A stretch of DNA of 64,000 nucleotides from Burkholderiaceae bacterium (lineage in GTDB: Bacteria > Pseudomonadota > Gammaproteobacteria > Burkholderiales > Burkholderiaceae_C). The stretch's first letter is position 1. The number at the start of each line of letters is the position of its first letter. The stretch spans positions 2,108,001 through 2,172,000 of the forward strand of contig JACKLI010000001.1 of the NCBI GenBank assembly GCA_024235995.1, written 5' to 3'. The translations under genes were made by a program, and so were the position numbers. Below are positions 48,793-57,046 of the stretch, in pieces. The notes under the pieces were generated by a model. It saw only the letters and a program-made list of their open reading frames with translations, did no database searches and was not told where the DNA came from.

Positions 48793-51189
48793 ATGGAAGA
48801 CAGGACCATTCGGGGTGCGCACGCACGGTTGCTGGGATGCTCACTGGCCCTGAGCCTGATGGCCGGGGCGGCCATGGCGCAGGCGCCCTGGGGCGACAAG
48901 GCGAGCCGGACGCCGGCTGAGCGCAAGATGACTTCGGTGCTGGTCGATCTGCATCGGGCGCAGGCGAAGGGCCAGCTCAAGTCGGACGGGGTGGCGCGCG
49001 CGGCGGACCTGCCGGCGGGCGTGCGCGAGTTTGCTCGGCACAACGTGGGCGCCGACAACCGCATCTTTGTTGTCATCAAGGCCGACGTGACGCCCGAGCT
49101 GCTGGCCTTCGTCCGCGCGCAGGGAGGCGTGGACCTGCTGGATTACCCGCGTTTTCGCACCATCACCGCGCGCGTGCCGGTGGCGGCGCTGGACGCCATT
49201 GCTCAGCGCCCCGACGTGCAGTCCATCGGCCCGCGCGAGCCGGCCACCACCAACCGCCGTGAGCCGACGCCGCGCGAGCTGCAGCAGCTCAAACCACGAT
49301 CGCACGGCGCGGCGCCGGCTGCACTCAAGGTACTGACCGGCAGCGTGGTCTGGGAAGGCGTCGCGGCGCACCGCGCCGATGCGGCCCATGCCGCAGGCCA
49401 CACGGGCAGCGGCGCCACGGTGTGCGTGCTCTCGGACGGGGTGGATTCACTGGCCGCCAGCCAGGCCGCGGGCGAGTTGCCCGCCGACGTGACGGTGGTG
49501 CCCGGCCAGGCCGGCGCGGGAGATGAAGGCACGGCCATGCTGGAGATCGTGCACGACATGGCGCCGGGTGCCAAGCTGGTGTTTGCCACCGGCTTTGGCG
49601 GGTCGTTGGCGGCGATGGCCAGCAACATCGAGGCGCTGACGACCTCGCCCTACGACTGCACCATCATCGTGGACGATGTGAGCTACTACAGCGAGGGGGC
49701 GTTTCAGTATGGGCCGATCGCCCAGGTGGTCGATGAGGTGATGGCCGCTGGGGTGCTGTATTTTTCTTCCTCGGCCAACTCGGGCAACCTCACGCATCGG
49801 TCCTCGGGCACCTACGAGGGCGACTTCGTGGCCAGCGGTTTGCCGCCGCCGTCCGCCATCGCGGGCGCCGCGCCACCGGCCGGGCCCACGCTGCACGACT
49901 TTGGCGGCAAGAATTTCGTCGAGCTGACGCAAGCAACCCGGACCATCTCGCTGAAGTGGAGCGACCCGCTGAATGCATCCGCCAATGACTACGACCTGAT
50001 CGTGACCGATGAGACGGGCACGCAGATCATCGCGGCCAGCACCGGCACGCAGGACGGCACCCAGGACCCTTACGAAATCGTGCAGTTGAATGCGCCCAGC
50101 CCGCCCTTTCCAGCCGGTGCGCGCATCTACATAGCGGCAGCGCCCGGAAGCCAGGCCCGCGCCCTGCGGATCGACACCCACCGCGGCCGGCTCGACCCCG
50201 CGGTGGCCACCGCGGGAAGCACCCATGGCCACAACGCCACGGGCTTGTCGGTGGGGGCCGTCGACGTGGGCGCGGCGGCGGGCGCGGCCTTCGTGGGCGG
50301 CGCGGCCAACCCGGTGGAAGACTTCAGCTCGGACGGTCCGCGCCAGCTGTTCTTCGGCGTGGATGGCGCGCCCATCACGCCCGGGAATTTTCTGGTCGGA
50401 ACGGGCGGGGGCATGCGCCTGGACAAGGTCGACATGGCGGCGGCCGATTGCGGGAGCACCACCGCGCCCGGCTTCGAACAGTTTTGCGGCACCTCGGCCG
50501 CGGCCCCCACGGCGGCGGCCATCGCGGCCTTGATCCAGGGCGCCAACCCTGGTGCCAAGCCCAAGCAGATCCTGGCCGCCATGCGCGGCGCGGCGCTGGA
50601 CATCGAGGCGCCGGGGCGTGACCGCGATGCGGGCGACGGCCTGCTGATGGTGCCGCAGCCACTGGAGTTTCCTGCCACGATCAGCGGCAACACCGGCTCG
50701 GGAACGGTCAGCGCCGCCCTGAGCGGCGGTGGTGCCGCGTGCCGCTTCACCCACGGCGGCTTTGGGCCTGCGCCGGCGGCGGCGCCAGCGGGGGTGAACT
50801 TTCCGCACGGATTCTTGCGGTTCACCGCGGCCCATTGCCCGGCGGCGAATGGTGCCGTCACCGTTACCGTGACTTACCCCCGCGCGATTCCTGCAGGCGC
50901 GCGGTATTACAAGTACGGCAAGGAGCCGGGCAATGCGGTGGACCACTACTACACCATCCCGGCCACGATCAACGGCAACCAGGTGAGCTTCACGCTGACC
51001 GACGGCGAGCGCGGCGACGACGACCTGACGGCCGACGGCATCATCCGCGATCCGGGCGGCATCGGCGTGCGCACGGGCGATGCGCTGCAGCCGATCCCCA
51101 CGTTGTCTGAACAGGCTTGGTTGGCCCTGAGCGCGCTGCTGGGTCTGCTGGCGGTGCGCGGCCGGGGGGTGGGGCGCCGCTGGCGCTGA
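48793..51189 (+). CDS. S8-family serine protease with IPTL-CTERM sorting tail
   Basis: Exported protease-like protein of 798 residues. Signal peptide (about 1-30, ending AMAQ), N-terminal prodomain-like region, then subtilisin fold: aspartate 215/218 in CVLSDGVDS, oxyanion asparagine in SSSANSGN and nucleophile S568 in FCGTSAAAPTAAAIAAL. At the usual HGT histidine site it has GDEGTAML (E245), a variant seen in a branch of S8 proteins. A choice-of-anchor-like beta domain (about 660-765) precedes the tail IPTLSEQAWLALSALLGLLA plus basic residues, an IPTL-CTERM signal. Probably anchored at the surface; inserted between ftsY and selD. Confidence 0.82.
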   Translation: MEDRTIRGAHARLLGCSLALSLMAGAAMAQAPWGDKASRTPAERKMTSVLVDLHRAQAKGQLKSDGVARAADLPAGVREFARHNVGADNRIFVVIKADVTPELLAFVRAQGGVDLLDYPRFRTITARVPVAALDAIAQRPDVQSIGPREPATTNRREPTPRELQQLKPRSHGAAPAALKVLTGSVVWEGVAAHRADAAHAAGHTGSGATVCVLSDGVDSLAASQAAGELPADVTVVPGQAGAGDEGTAMLEIVHDMAPGAKLVFATGFGGSLAAMASNIEALTTSPYDCTIIVDDVSYYSEGAFQYGPIAQVVDEVMAAGVLYFSSSANSGNLTHRSSGTYEGDFVASGLPPPSAIAGAAPPAGPTLHDFGGKNFVELTQATRTISLKWSDPLNASANDYDLIVTDETGTQIIAASTGTQDGTQDPYEIVQLNAPSPPFPAGARIYIAAAPGSQARALRIDTHRGRLDPAVATAGSTHGHNATGLSVGAVDVGAAAGAAFVGGAANPVEDFSSDGPRQLFFGVDGAPITPGNFLVGTGGGMRLDKVDMAAADCGSTTAPGFEQFCGTSAAAPTAAAIAALIQGANPGAKPKQILAAMRGAALDIEAPGRDRDAGDGLLMVPQPLEFPATISGNTGSGTVSAALSGGGAACRFTHGGFGPAPAAAPAGVNFPHGFLRFTAAHCPAANGAVTVTVTYPRAIPAGARYYKYGKEPGNAVDHYYTIPATINGNQVSFTLTDGERGDDDLTADGIIRDPGGIGVRTGDALQPIPTLSEQAWLALSALLGLLAVRGRGVGRRWR

Positions 51190-51238
51190 GTGCCGGCGCT
51201 GCTCGCCGCGTGCGAACGCGGTGCGCAGCCAAAGCGGT

Positions 51239-52303
51239 TTACAGCACCAAGGCGCGCTCGCCGCGCGGCAGCACGCGGCCGACCGCGGCGGCCCGATCAA
51301 AGCCCTGGCGCTTGAACACCGCCAGCACGGCATCCACCGCATCGGGCGCGCAGGCCACCAGCAGCCCGCCGCTGGTCTGCGGGTCGGTCAGCAGGGCGCG
51401 GTCGGTGTCCGAAAAGCCGGCGGGCAGCGCCACCTCGGCGCCGTAGGCGGCCCAGTTGCGCCCGCTGGCGCCGGTGACGATGCCGCGCGCGGCCAGCTCG
51501 CGCACGCCGGGCAGAAGGGGTACGGCACGCCAGTCGATTTGCACCGTCAGGCCCGCGCCGCGCGCCAGCTCCAGCGCGTGGCCGGCCAGGGCAAAGCCGG
51601 TCACGTCGGTCAGGGCGTGCACGCCGGGCAGGGCGGCCAAGTCGGGGCCGGGGGTGTTCAGCTGGGTGGTGCTGGCAATCATCTGCGCGTAGCCGTCGGC
51701 GCCCAGCTCGCCTTTTTTCAGCGCGGCCGAGTAGATGCCCACGCCCAGCGGCTTGCCCAGCACCAGCACGTCGCCGGCCTGCGCGGCGCTGTTTTTCTTC
51801 ACGCGGTCGGGGTGCACCAGGCCCAGCGCCACCAAGCCGTAGATGGGCTCGACCGAGTCGATGGTGTGGCCGCCCGCGATCGGGATGCCGGCCTGGCGGC
51901 ACACGCTGGCGCCGCCTTCCAAAATTTTGCCGATGGTGTCCACCGACAGCACGTTGATCGGCATGCCCACCAGCGCCAGCGCCATGATGGGCGTGCCGCC
52001 CATGGCGTACACGTCGGACAGCGCGTTGGCTGCCGCGATGCGGCCGAAGTCCAGCGGGTCGTCCACGATGGGCATGAAGAAGTCGGTGGTGGCCACCAGC
52101 GCCTGGTGCTCGTTCAGGCGGTAGACGGCGGCGTCGTCGGCGGTCTCGATGCCCACCAGCAGCTCGGGCGGCAGCGGCATGGCGGTGGTGCCGCGCAGGA
52201 TGCTGGAGAGCACGCCCGGCGCGATCTTGCAGCCGCAGCCGCCGCCGTGCGACAGCGAGGTCAGGCGCGGCTCGGCGCCGGAGGGAGCAGAAGTCGTGGT
52301 CAT
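51239..52303 (-). CDS. selD: Selenide, water dikinase (selenophosphate synthetase)
   Basis: SelD makes selenophosphate from selenide and ATP for selenouridine and, where present, selenocysteine synthesis. The 354-residue protein begins with the catalytic loop SLSHGGGCGCKIAP, in which the active-site position is Cys rather than selenocysteine, followed by the conserved lysine. ATP-binding aspartates occur in IETADDAAVYRL, TTDFFMPIVDD and ALSDVYAMGG. Later come GGHTIDSVEPIYGLVALG and LTDVTGFALAGHALELA. Of the users, only mnmH (4200-5255) is visible here. Its stop lies 50 bp from the convergent protease gene. Confidence 0.95.
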   Translation of the reverse strand: MTTTSAPSGAEPRLTSLSHGGGCGCKIAPGVLSSILRGTTAMPLPPELLVGIETADDAAVYRLNEHQALVATTDFFMPIVDDPLDFGRIAAANALSDVYAMGGTPIMALALVGMPINVLSVDTIGKILEGGASVCRQAGIPIAGGHTIDSVEPIYGLVALGLVHPDRVKKNSAAQAGDVLVLGKPLGVGIYSAALKKGELGADGYAQMIASTTQLNTPGPDLAALPGVHALTDVTGFALAGHALELARGAGLTVQIDWRAVPLLPGVRELAARGIVTGASGRNWAAYGAEVALPAGFSDTDRALLTDPQTSGGLLVACAPDAVDAVLAVFKRQGFDRAAAVGRVLPRGERALVL

Positions 52304-52385
52304 GCGTGGATTGTCGGGGATGGGGCGATCTCCGGCACACTGCGCGGGCGGGAACCATCACCCGCCCATCCGACTCAGGCTGCCC

Positions 52386-53786
52386 ATGCTTCACATTTCT
52401 CTCGTTCGATCGCTGGCCGCGCTGGCGCTGGTTGTCGCGGCCAACGCGCACGCGCAGACACAGCCCGGTGCGGCGGTCCAGCAATACACCCTGGACAACG
52501 GCCTGACCCTGATCGTCAAGCCCGACCGGCGCGCGCCGACCGCCGTGCAGATGCTGTGGGTGCGCGTGGGCTCGATGGACGAGGAAAACGGCACCACCGG
52601 CGTGGCGCACATGCTCGAGCACCTGATGTTCAAAGGCACCGACACGCTGGCGCCGGGCGAGTTCTCGCGCCGCGTGGCGCAGCTGGGCGGGCGCGAGAAC
52701 GCCTTCACCACGCGCGACTACACCGGCTACTACCAGCAGGTGCCGGCCGGCAAGCTGGCCGACACGATGGCGCTGGAGGCCGACCGCTTTGCGCACAACC
52801 GCTACAGCGACGCCGAGTTCGCCAAGGAGCTGGAGGTGGTCAAGGAAGAGCGCCGCATGCGCACCGACGACAGCCCGCGCGCGCGCCTGTTCGAGCAGCA
52901 GATGGCGGCCACCTTCACCGCTTCGCCCTACCGCCGCCCGGTGGTGGGTTGGATGGGCGATCTGGACGCCCTGCGCGCCGACGACGCGCGCGCCTTCTAC
53001 CGGCGCTGGTACGTGCCGGCCAACGCCGCCGTGGTGGTGGTGGGCGACGTCGATCCGCCCGCCGTGCTGGCGCTGGCGCAAAAGACCTTCGGCGCCATCG
53101 CCGCGCGCCCGGTGCCCGCGCGCAAGCCGCAGCCCGAGCCGCCGCAGCCGGGCGAGCGGCGCATCGAGGTCAAGGCCCCGGCCGAGCAGGCCGTGGTGTC
53201 GCTGGCCTTCAAGGTGCCGCGCCTGCAGGGCCTGGAGCCATCGCCCGACAACGACGACGCGCTGGCGCTGACGGTGCTGGCCGCCGTGCTGGACGGCTAC
53301 AGCGGTGCGCGGCTGGACCGCAACCTGGCGCAGGGGCCCGACCGCGTGGCCGATTCGGCCAGCGCCGGCAACGGGCTGATCGGGCGCGGGCCGCAGCTGT
53401 TTACGCTGAGCGGCGTGCCGGCCAAGGGCAAGAGCGCGGCGCAGCTGGAGGCCGCGCTGCGCGCGCAGGTAGCGCAGGTGGCGCAGGACGGCGTGAGCGA
53501 GGCCGAGCTGCACCGCGTCAAGACCCAGTGGATGGCCAGCGAGATCTACAAGCGCGACTCGGTCATGGGCCAGGCGCAGGAGCTGGGCAGCCTGTGGATC
53601 CAGGGCCTGCCGCTGGACGCCGACGAGCGCCTGATCGAGCGGCTGCGCCCCATCACCTCGGCGCAGGTGCAGGCCGTGGCCGGCAAGTACTTTGGCGACG
53701 ACCGGCTGACGGTGGCCACGCTGGTGCCGCAGCCCGGCGCCGGCAAGCGCCCGGTGGACGCCGCGCCGTCCGAGTCCATGCGCTGA
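52386..53786 (+). CDS. M16-family zinc peptidase (active subunit)
   Basis: Exported M16 metallopeptidase, 466 residues, mitochondrial-processing-peptidase-like. A signal peptide ends AHAQ. The inverted zinc motif HxxEH is in GVAHMLEHLMFKGT, and the third ligand is the glutamate of ELEVVKEERRMR. The C-terminal half is a second, non-catalytic M16 domain. Such proteins act as heterodimers with the inactive paralogue encoded next (gap 7 bp), degrading or processing periplasmic peptides. The gene pair belongs to the conserved ftsY / M16 / M16 / rsmD / coaD neighbourhood. Confidence 0.92.
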   Translation: MLHISLVRSLAALALVVAANAHAQTQPGAAVQQYTLDNGLTLIVKPDRRAPTAVQMLWVRVGSMDEENGTTGVAHMLEHLMFKGTDTLAPGEFSRRVAQLGGRENAFTTRDYTGYYQQVPAGKLADTMALEADRFAHNRYSDAEFAKELEVVKEERRMRTDDSPRARLFEQQMAATFTASPYRRPVVGWMGDLDALRADDARAFYRRWYVPANAAVVVVGDVDPPAVLALAQKTFGAIAARPVPARKPQPEPPQPGERRIEVKAPAEQAVVSLAFKVPRLQGLEPSPDNDDALALTVLAAVLDGYSGARLDRNLAQGPDRVADSASAGNGLIGRGPQLFTLSGVPAKGKSAAQLEAALRAQVAQVAQDGVSEAELHRVKTQWMASEIYKRDSVMGQAQELGSLWIQGLPLDADERLIERLRPITSAQVQAVAGKYFGDDRLTVATLVPQPGAGKRPVDAAPSESMR

Positions 53787-53793
53787 AAGAGAG

Positions 53794-55155
53794 ATGATGA
53801 AATCTATAAAAACAATAGCTTCTCGCGCTTTGTTGGTGGGGGCTGCAGCCTTTTTTTGCTTCAATATCGGCCTGCGCGCGGCGCACGCGGCCATTCCCAT
53901 CGAGCACTGGACGCAGCCCAGCGGCGCGCAGGTGTGGTTCATCGAAAGCCCGGGCATCCCCATGCTCGACGTGCAGATCGACTTCGACGCCGGCAGCCGG
54001 CGCGACCCGCAGGCGCAGGCCGGCCTGGCCGACGCCACCGCGCTGATGGCCGGCAAGGGCGTGGCGGCCTTGGGCGGCCAGTCGGCGCTGGACGAAAACC
54101 AGCTGGGCGAGGCCTGGGCCGACCTGGGCGCCGACTTCGGCGCCAGCACCGGCAGCGACCGCATGAGCTTTGCGCTGCGCACGCTGACCGACCCCAGGCT
54201 GCTGCCCCAGGCGCTGGCCCTGGCCGCGCGCCAGCTGGGCCAGCCGTCCTGGCCGGCGGCGGTGTGGCAGCGCGAGCGCGAGCGCATCTCGGCGGCCATC
54301 GCCGAGTCGCTCACGCGCCCCGGCACCCAGGCCGCGCTGGCCTTTGCCAAGGCGGTGTATGGCGACCACCCCTACGGCTACCAGACCACGGCCGAGACGC
54401 TGGGGCGCATCGACGTGGCCGACATGCAGGCCTTCTACGCCCGGTACATCCAGCCCTGCCGCGCCAAGGTCAGCGTGGTGGGCGCCGTCAGCCGCGCGCA
54501 GGCCGACGCGCTGGTGGCCGAGCTGCTGGGCCGGCTGCCCCAGGCCGGCACCTGCCCGGCCCTGCCGCCGGTACCCGAGGTGCAGCCGCTCAAGGCCGCG
54601 CAGGACATCCGCATCCCCTTCCAGTCGGCCCAGGCGCACGTGCTCATCGGCCAGCCCGGCTACAAGCGCGACGACCCGGCCTTCTTCGCGCTGCTGGTGG
54701 GCAACCACATCCTGGGCGGCGGCGGCTTCAGCTCGCGGCTGATGAACGAGGTGCGCGAGCAGCGCGGTCTGACCTACGGCGTGTACAGCAGCTTCTCGCC
54801 CGGGCTGAACGCCGGGGCCTTCGCCATCAGCCTGCAGACGCGCCCCGACCAGGCCGACCAGGCCCTGGCCGTGACGCGCCAGGTGCTCGACGGCTTCGTT
54901 GCCCAGGGCCCCACCGCCGCCGAGCTGAAGGCCGCGCAGGACAACCTGGTCGGCGGCTTTGCCCTGCGCCTGGACAGCAACCGCAAGCTGCTGGGCAACC
55001 TGGCCAACATCGCCTGGAACGGCCTGCCGCTGGACTACCTGGAGCACTGGGGCGAGCGCGTCGGTGCCGTCACGCTGGACGACATCCGGACGGCGTTTCA
55101 GCGCGTGCTGCAGCCCGAGCGCATGGTGACGGTGGTCGTCGGCGCGAAGCCCTGA
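53794..55155 (+). CDS. M16-family peptidase (inactive partner subunit)
   Basis: M16-like protein of 453 residues lacking HxxEH (ADATALM stands in its place), so it is the non-catalytic half of the heterodimer. The substrate-binding R/Y motif is present in GGGGFSSRLMNEVREQRGLT followed by YGVYSS. GAGAGATG-like GAGATG upstream serves ATG 53794. The signal peptide (IKTIASRALLVGAAAFFCFN, residues 5-24) is encoded by DNA that matches the dispersed repeat (53803-53865), a striking case of repeat-derived coding sequence. Probably cotranslated with the preceding gene. Confidence 0.9.
   Translation: MMKSIKTIASRALLVGAAAFFCFNIGLRAAHAAIPIEHWTQPSGAQVWFIESPGIPMLDVQIDFDAGSRRDPQAQAGLADATALMAGKGVAALGGQSALDENQLGEAWADLGADFGASTGSDRMSFALRTLTDPRLLPQALALAARQLGQPSWPAAVWQRERERISAAIAESLTRPGTQAALAFAKAVYGDHPYGYQTTAETLGRIDVADMQAFYARYIQPCRAKVSVVGAVSRAQADALVAELLGRLPQAGTCPALPPVPEVQPLKAAQDIRIPFQSAQAHVLIGQPGYKRDDPAFFALLVGNHILGGGGFSSRLMNEVREQRGLTYGVYSSFSPGLNAGAFAISLQTRPDQADQALAVTRQVLDGFVAQGPTAAELKAAQDNLVGGFALRLDSNRKLLGNLANIAWNGLPLDYLEHWGERVGAVTLDDIRTAFQRVLQPERMVTVVVGAKP
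53803..53865 (+). repeat. Dispersed approx. 60-bp repeat, copy 5, inside a signal peptide
   Basis: Reads AAAACAATAGCTTCTCGCGC, then TTTGTTGGTGGGGGCTGCAG and CCTTTTTTTGCTTCAAT, matching the orientation and order of copies 3 and 6. It encodes residues 4-24 of the second M16 protein. GC is much lower than in the rest of the gene. Confidence 0.6.
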
Positions 55156-55223
55156 ACAGGCGTCCGATGCGGCGGCCCGGCCGGGCCGCCGCATGAGGCC
55201 CTGACGCCGGCAGGGGCGGGCGG

Positions 55224-55260
55224 TTGGCGGACAGGAGTATGATTTTGATAATCATTCTCA
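55224..55260 (+). promoter_or_regulatory. Promoter with overlapping Fur box
   Basis: TTGGCG (55224-55229), 17 bp, GATAAT (55247-55252) forms a good sigma-70 promoter. TGATAATCATTCTCA (55246-55260) matches the 7-1-7 Fur consensus TGATAATnATTATCA at 14 of 15 positions and covers the -10 element. Iron-loaded Fur should therefore repress the ftrABCD operon. Confidence 0.85.
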
Positions 55261-55272
55261 TTCGCCTTGATC

Positions 55273-55803
55273 ATGACCCTGACGCGCGCTCTTATCACCG
55301 CACTGGCCGGCATGGCCCTGGCCGCCTCGGCGCTGGCGGCCGAATACCCCATCGGCAAGCCCCGCAGCGTGAACGGGCTGGAGGTGGGTGCCGTCTACCT
55401 GCAGCCCATCGAGATGGACCCGCCGGGCATGATGCGCGCGGCCCGGGACTCCGACATTCACCTGGAGGCCGACATCCACGCCACGGCCGACAACAAGAAC
55501 GGCCTGGCCGAAGGCGCCTGGGCGCCGTATCTGAGCGTGCGCTACACGCTGCAAAAGCAGGGCAGCGACAAGCCGGCGCAGGGCGAGCTGATGCCCATGG
55601 TGGCCAACGACGGGCCGCACTACGGCGACAACGTCAAGCTGCAGGGGCCGGGCAAGTACAGGCTGACGCTGAGCATCGCCGCGCCCAGCCAGCACTTCGG
55701 CCGCCACGTGGACAAGGAAACCGGCGTGGCGCCGTGGTTCAAGCCGTTCGAGGTGCAGTACGACTTCGTCTACGCGGGCACGGGCAAGAAAGGCGGGTAT
55801 TGA
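55273..55803 (+). CDS. ftrA: Periplasmic iron-binding protein FtrA (P19/Tpd-like)
   Basis: P19-type protein (PF10634), 176 residues, first gene of a ferrous-iron uptake operon of the FtrABCD type described in Bordetella, Brucella and Burkholderia. Signal peptide ending LAAEYP, then VGAVYLQPIEMDPPGMM, DIHLEADIHA and KYRLTLSIAAPSQHFGRHVD. The conserved methionine, histidine and aspartate/glutamate residues of these segments form the metal-binding dimer site. ATG 55273 lies 12 bp after the Fur box; a TTG six bases upstream is an alternative. Confidence 0.88.
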   Translation: MTLTRALITALAGMALAASALAAEYPIGKPRSVNGLEVGAVYLQPIEMDPPGMMRAARDSDIHLEADIHATADNKNGLAEGAWAPYLSVRYTLQKQGSDKPAQGELMPMVANDGPHYGDNVKLQGPGKYRLTLSIAAPSQHFGRHVDKETGVAPWFKPFEVQYDFVYAGTGKKGGY

Positions 55804-55804
55804 C

Positions 55805-56143
55805 ATGCGCCGAGTCTGGGGACTGCTGGCCGTGGCGGCGGCCTGCCTGATGCCACTGTCGGCCGCACGCGCCGAGCTGCCCACGCACACGCTGACCTTC
55901 ACCGCCGACGGCCGCTTCGACCCGCCCCGGCTGGAGGTGGCGCCGGGGCGCTTCAAGATCGTGCTGGTCAACCAGAGCACGCAGGCGATGGAGTTCGAGA
56001 GCCTGCCGCTGCGCGTCGAAAAAGTGCTGGCGCCGGGCGTCACCTCGTTCGTCGTGCTCACGCTGTCGCGGCCGGGCGAATACCCGTTCTTCGACGACTT
56101 CCATCCCCAGGCCAAGGGGATGCTGGTGGTCAAGGGCCAATGA
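55805..56143 (+). CDS. ftrB: Periplasmic cupredoxin-like protein FtrB
   Basis: A 112-residue exported cupredoxin-like protein (Cupredoxin_1, EfeO-N type). Signal peptide ends ARAEL; the domain has TLTFTADGRFDPPRLEVAPG, FKIVLVNQSTQAMEFESLPL and RPGEYPFFDDFHPQAKGML. The M-E-F-E-S and F-F-D-D-F-H motifs supply likely metal ligands. Canonical type 1 copper cysteine is absent. FtrB is proposed to oxidise ferrous iron for the permease. Starts two bases after the ftrA stop. Confidence 0.87.
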   Translation: MRRVWGLLAVAAACLMPLSAARAELPTHTLTFTADGRFDPPRLEVAPGRFKIVLVNQSTQAMEFESLPLRVEKVLAPGVTSFVVLTLSRPGEYPFFDDFHPQAKGMLVVKGQ

Positions 56144-56160
56144 TCCCGGAGTGACGATCC

Positions 56161-57018
56161 ATGGGTGAAATCGCCTTCATCGTCTGGCGCGAAAGCGTCG
56201 AAGCCCTGCTGGTGGTCGGCATTCTGTACGCCTGGCTGCGCAGCGAACCCGAGGGCCGGCGCGGCCTGCCCTGGCTGTGGGCCGGCGTGGGCGCCGGCCT
56301 GTTGCTGGCTTGCGCGCTGGCGCTGGCGCTGCTGGGTCTGGCGGCCTGGCTGCCGGGCGATGGGCCCGAATGGTTCCAGGCCATCATGGCCCTGGCCGCC
56401 AGCGCGCTGGTGGTGCAGATGGTGGTGTGGATGCGCCGCCACGGCCGCGGCCTGAAGCGCGAGCTGCAGGCCAGCGCCGCGCAGCAGGTGGACAGCGGCC
56501 ACTGGTGGGGCCTGCTGGTGCTGGTGATGGTGGCGGTGGCGCGCGAGGGCAGCGAGACCGTGGTGTTCCTGTACGGCAGCGTGCTGTCCTCGCAGCAGCA
56601 CGGCGGCGCGGGCGCGGCGGTGCTGGCGGGGCTGGGCGGCTTTGCCGTGGCGCTGGCCACCTTCTGGCTGCTGCAGCTGGGCGGCAAGGTCATCACCTGG
56701 CGGCGCTTTTTTCAGCTGACTGAAGTGTTGCTGCTGCTGCTGGCCGGCGGCCTGCTGGTGGGCGCGTGCGACCGCCTGATCGCGCTGGGCGCGCTGCCCA
56801 CGCTGATGGACCCGGTGTGGGACAGCAGCGCGCTGCTGGACACCGGCGCCGGCCTGGGCAAGCTGCTGGCCGACTTTGCCGGCTACCGCGCCACGCCGGC
56901 GCTGTCGCAGCTGCTGATCTGGCTGGCCTACTGGGCCGTCGTGGCGTGGCTGCTGCGCCGCTCCTCCCATGCCCCGGCGCCGCATGCGGTGACGGGCGGG
57001 GGCCACGTGGCGGGCTGA
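56161..57018 (+). CDS. ftrC: FTR1-family iron permease FtrC
   Basis: High-affinity iron permease of the FTR1/EfeU family (PF03239), 285 residues, seven helices. Both iron-binding REXXE motifs are visible: RESVE at residues 10-14 in IVWRESVEALLVVG and REGSE in VAVAREGSETVVFLYG. It moves ferric iron produced by the periplasmic partners into the cytoplasm. It is 17 bp downstream of ftrB within the Fur-controlled operon. Confidence 0.92.
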   Translation: MGEIAFIVWRESVEALLVVGILYAWLRSEPEGRRGLPWLWAGVGAGLLLACALALALLGLAAWLPGDGPEWFQAIMALAASALVVQMVVWMRRHGRGLKRELQASAAQQVDSGHWWGLLVLVMVAVAREGSETVVFLYGSVLSSQQHGGAGAAVLAGLGGFAVALATFWLLQLGGKVITWRRFFQLTEVLLLLLAGGLLVGACDRLIALGALPTLMDPVWDSSALLDTGAGLGKLLADFAGYRATPALSQLLIWLAYWAVVAWLLRRSSHAPAPHAVTGGGHVAG

Positions 57019-57046
57019 GCAGAACTTTTTTCGGAAAGCATCCACC

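Noticed and set aside
51297..54350. Long minus-strand open frame spanning selD, M16 genes and beyond
   Set aside because: It runs in a different frame through selD and antisense to both M16 genes; it is a GC-driven shadow.
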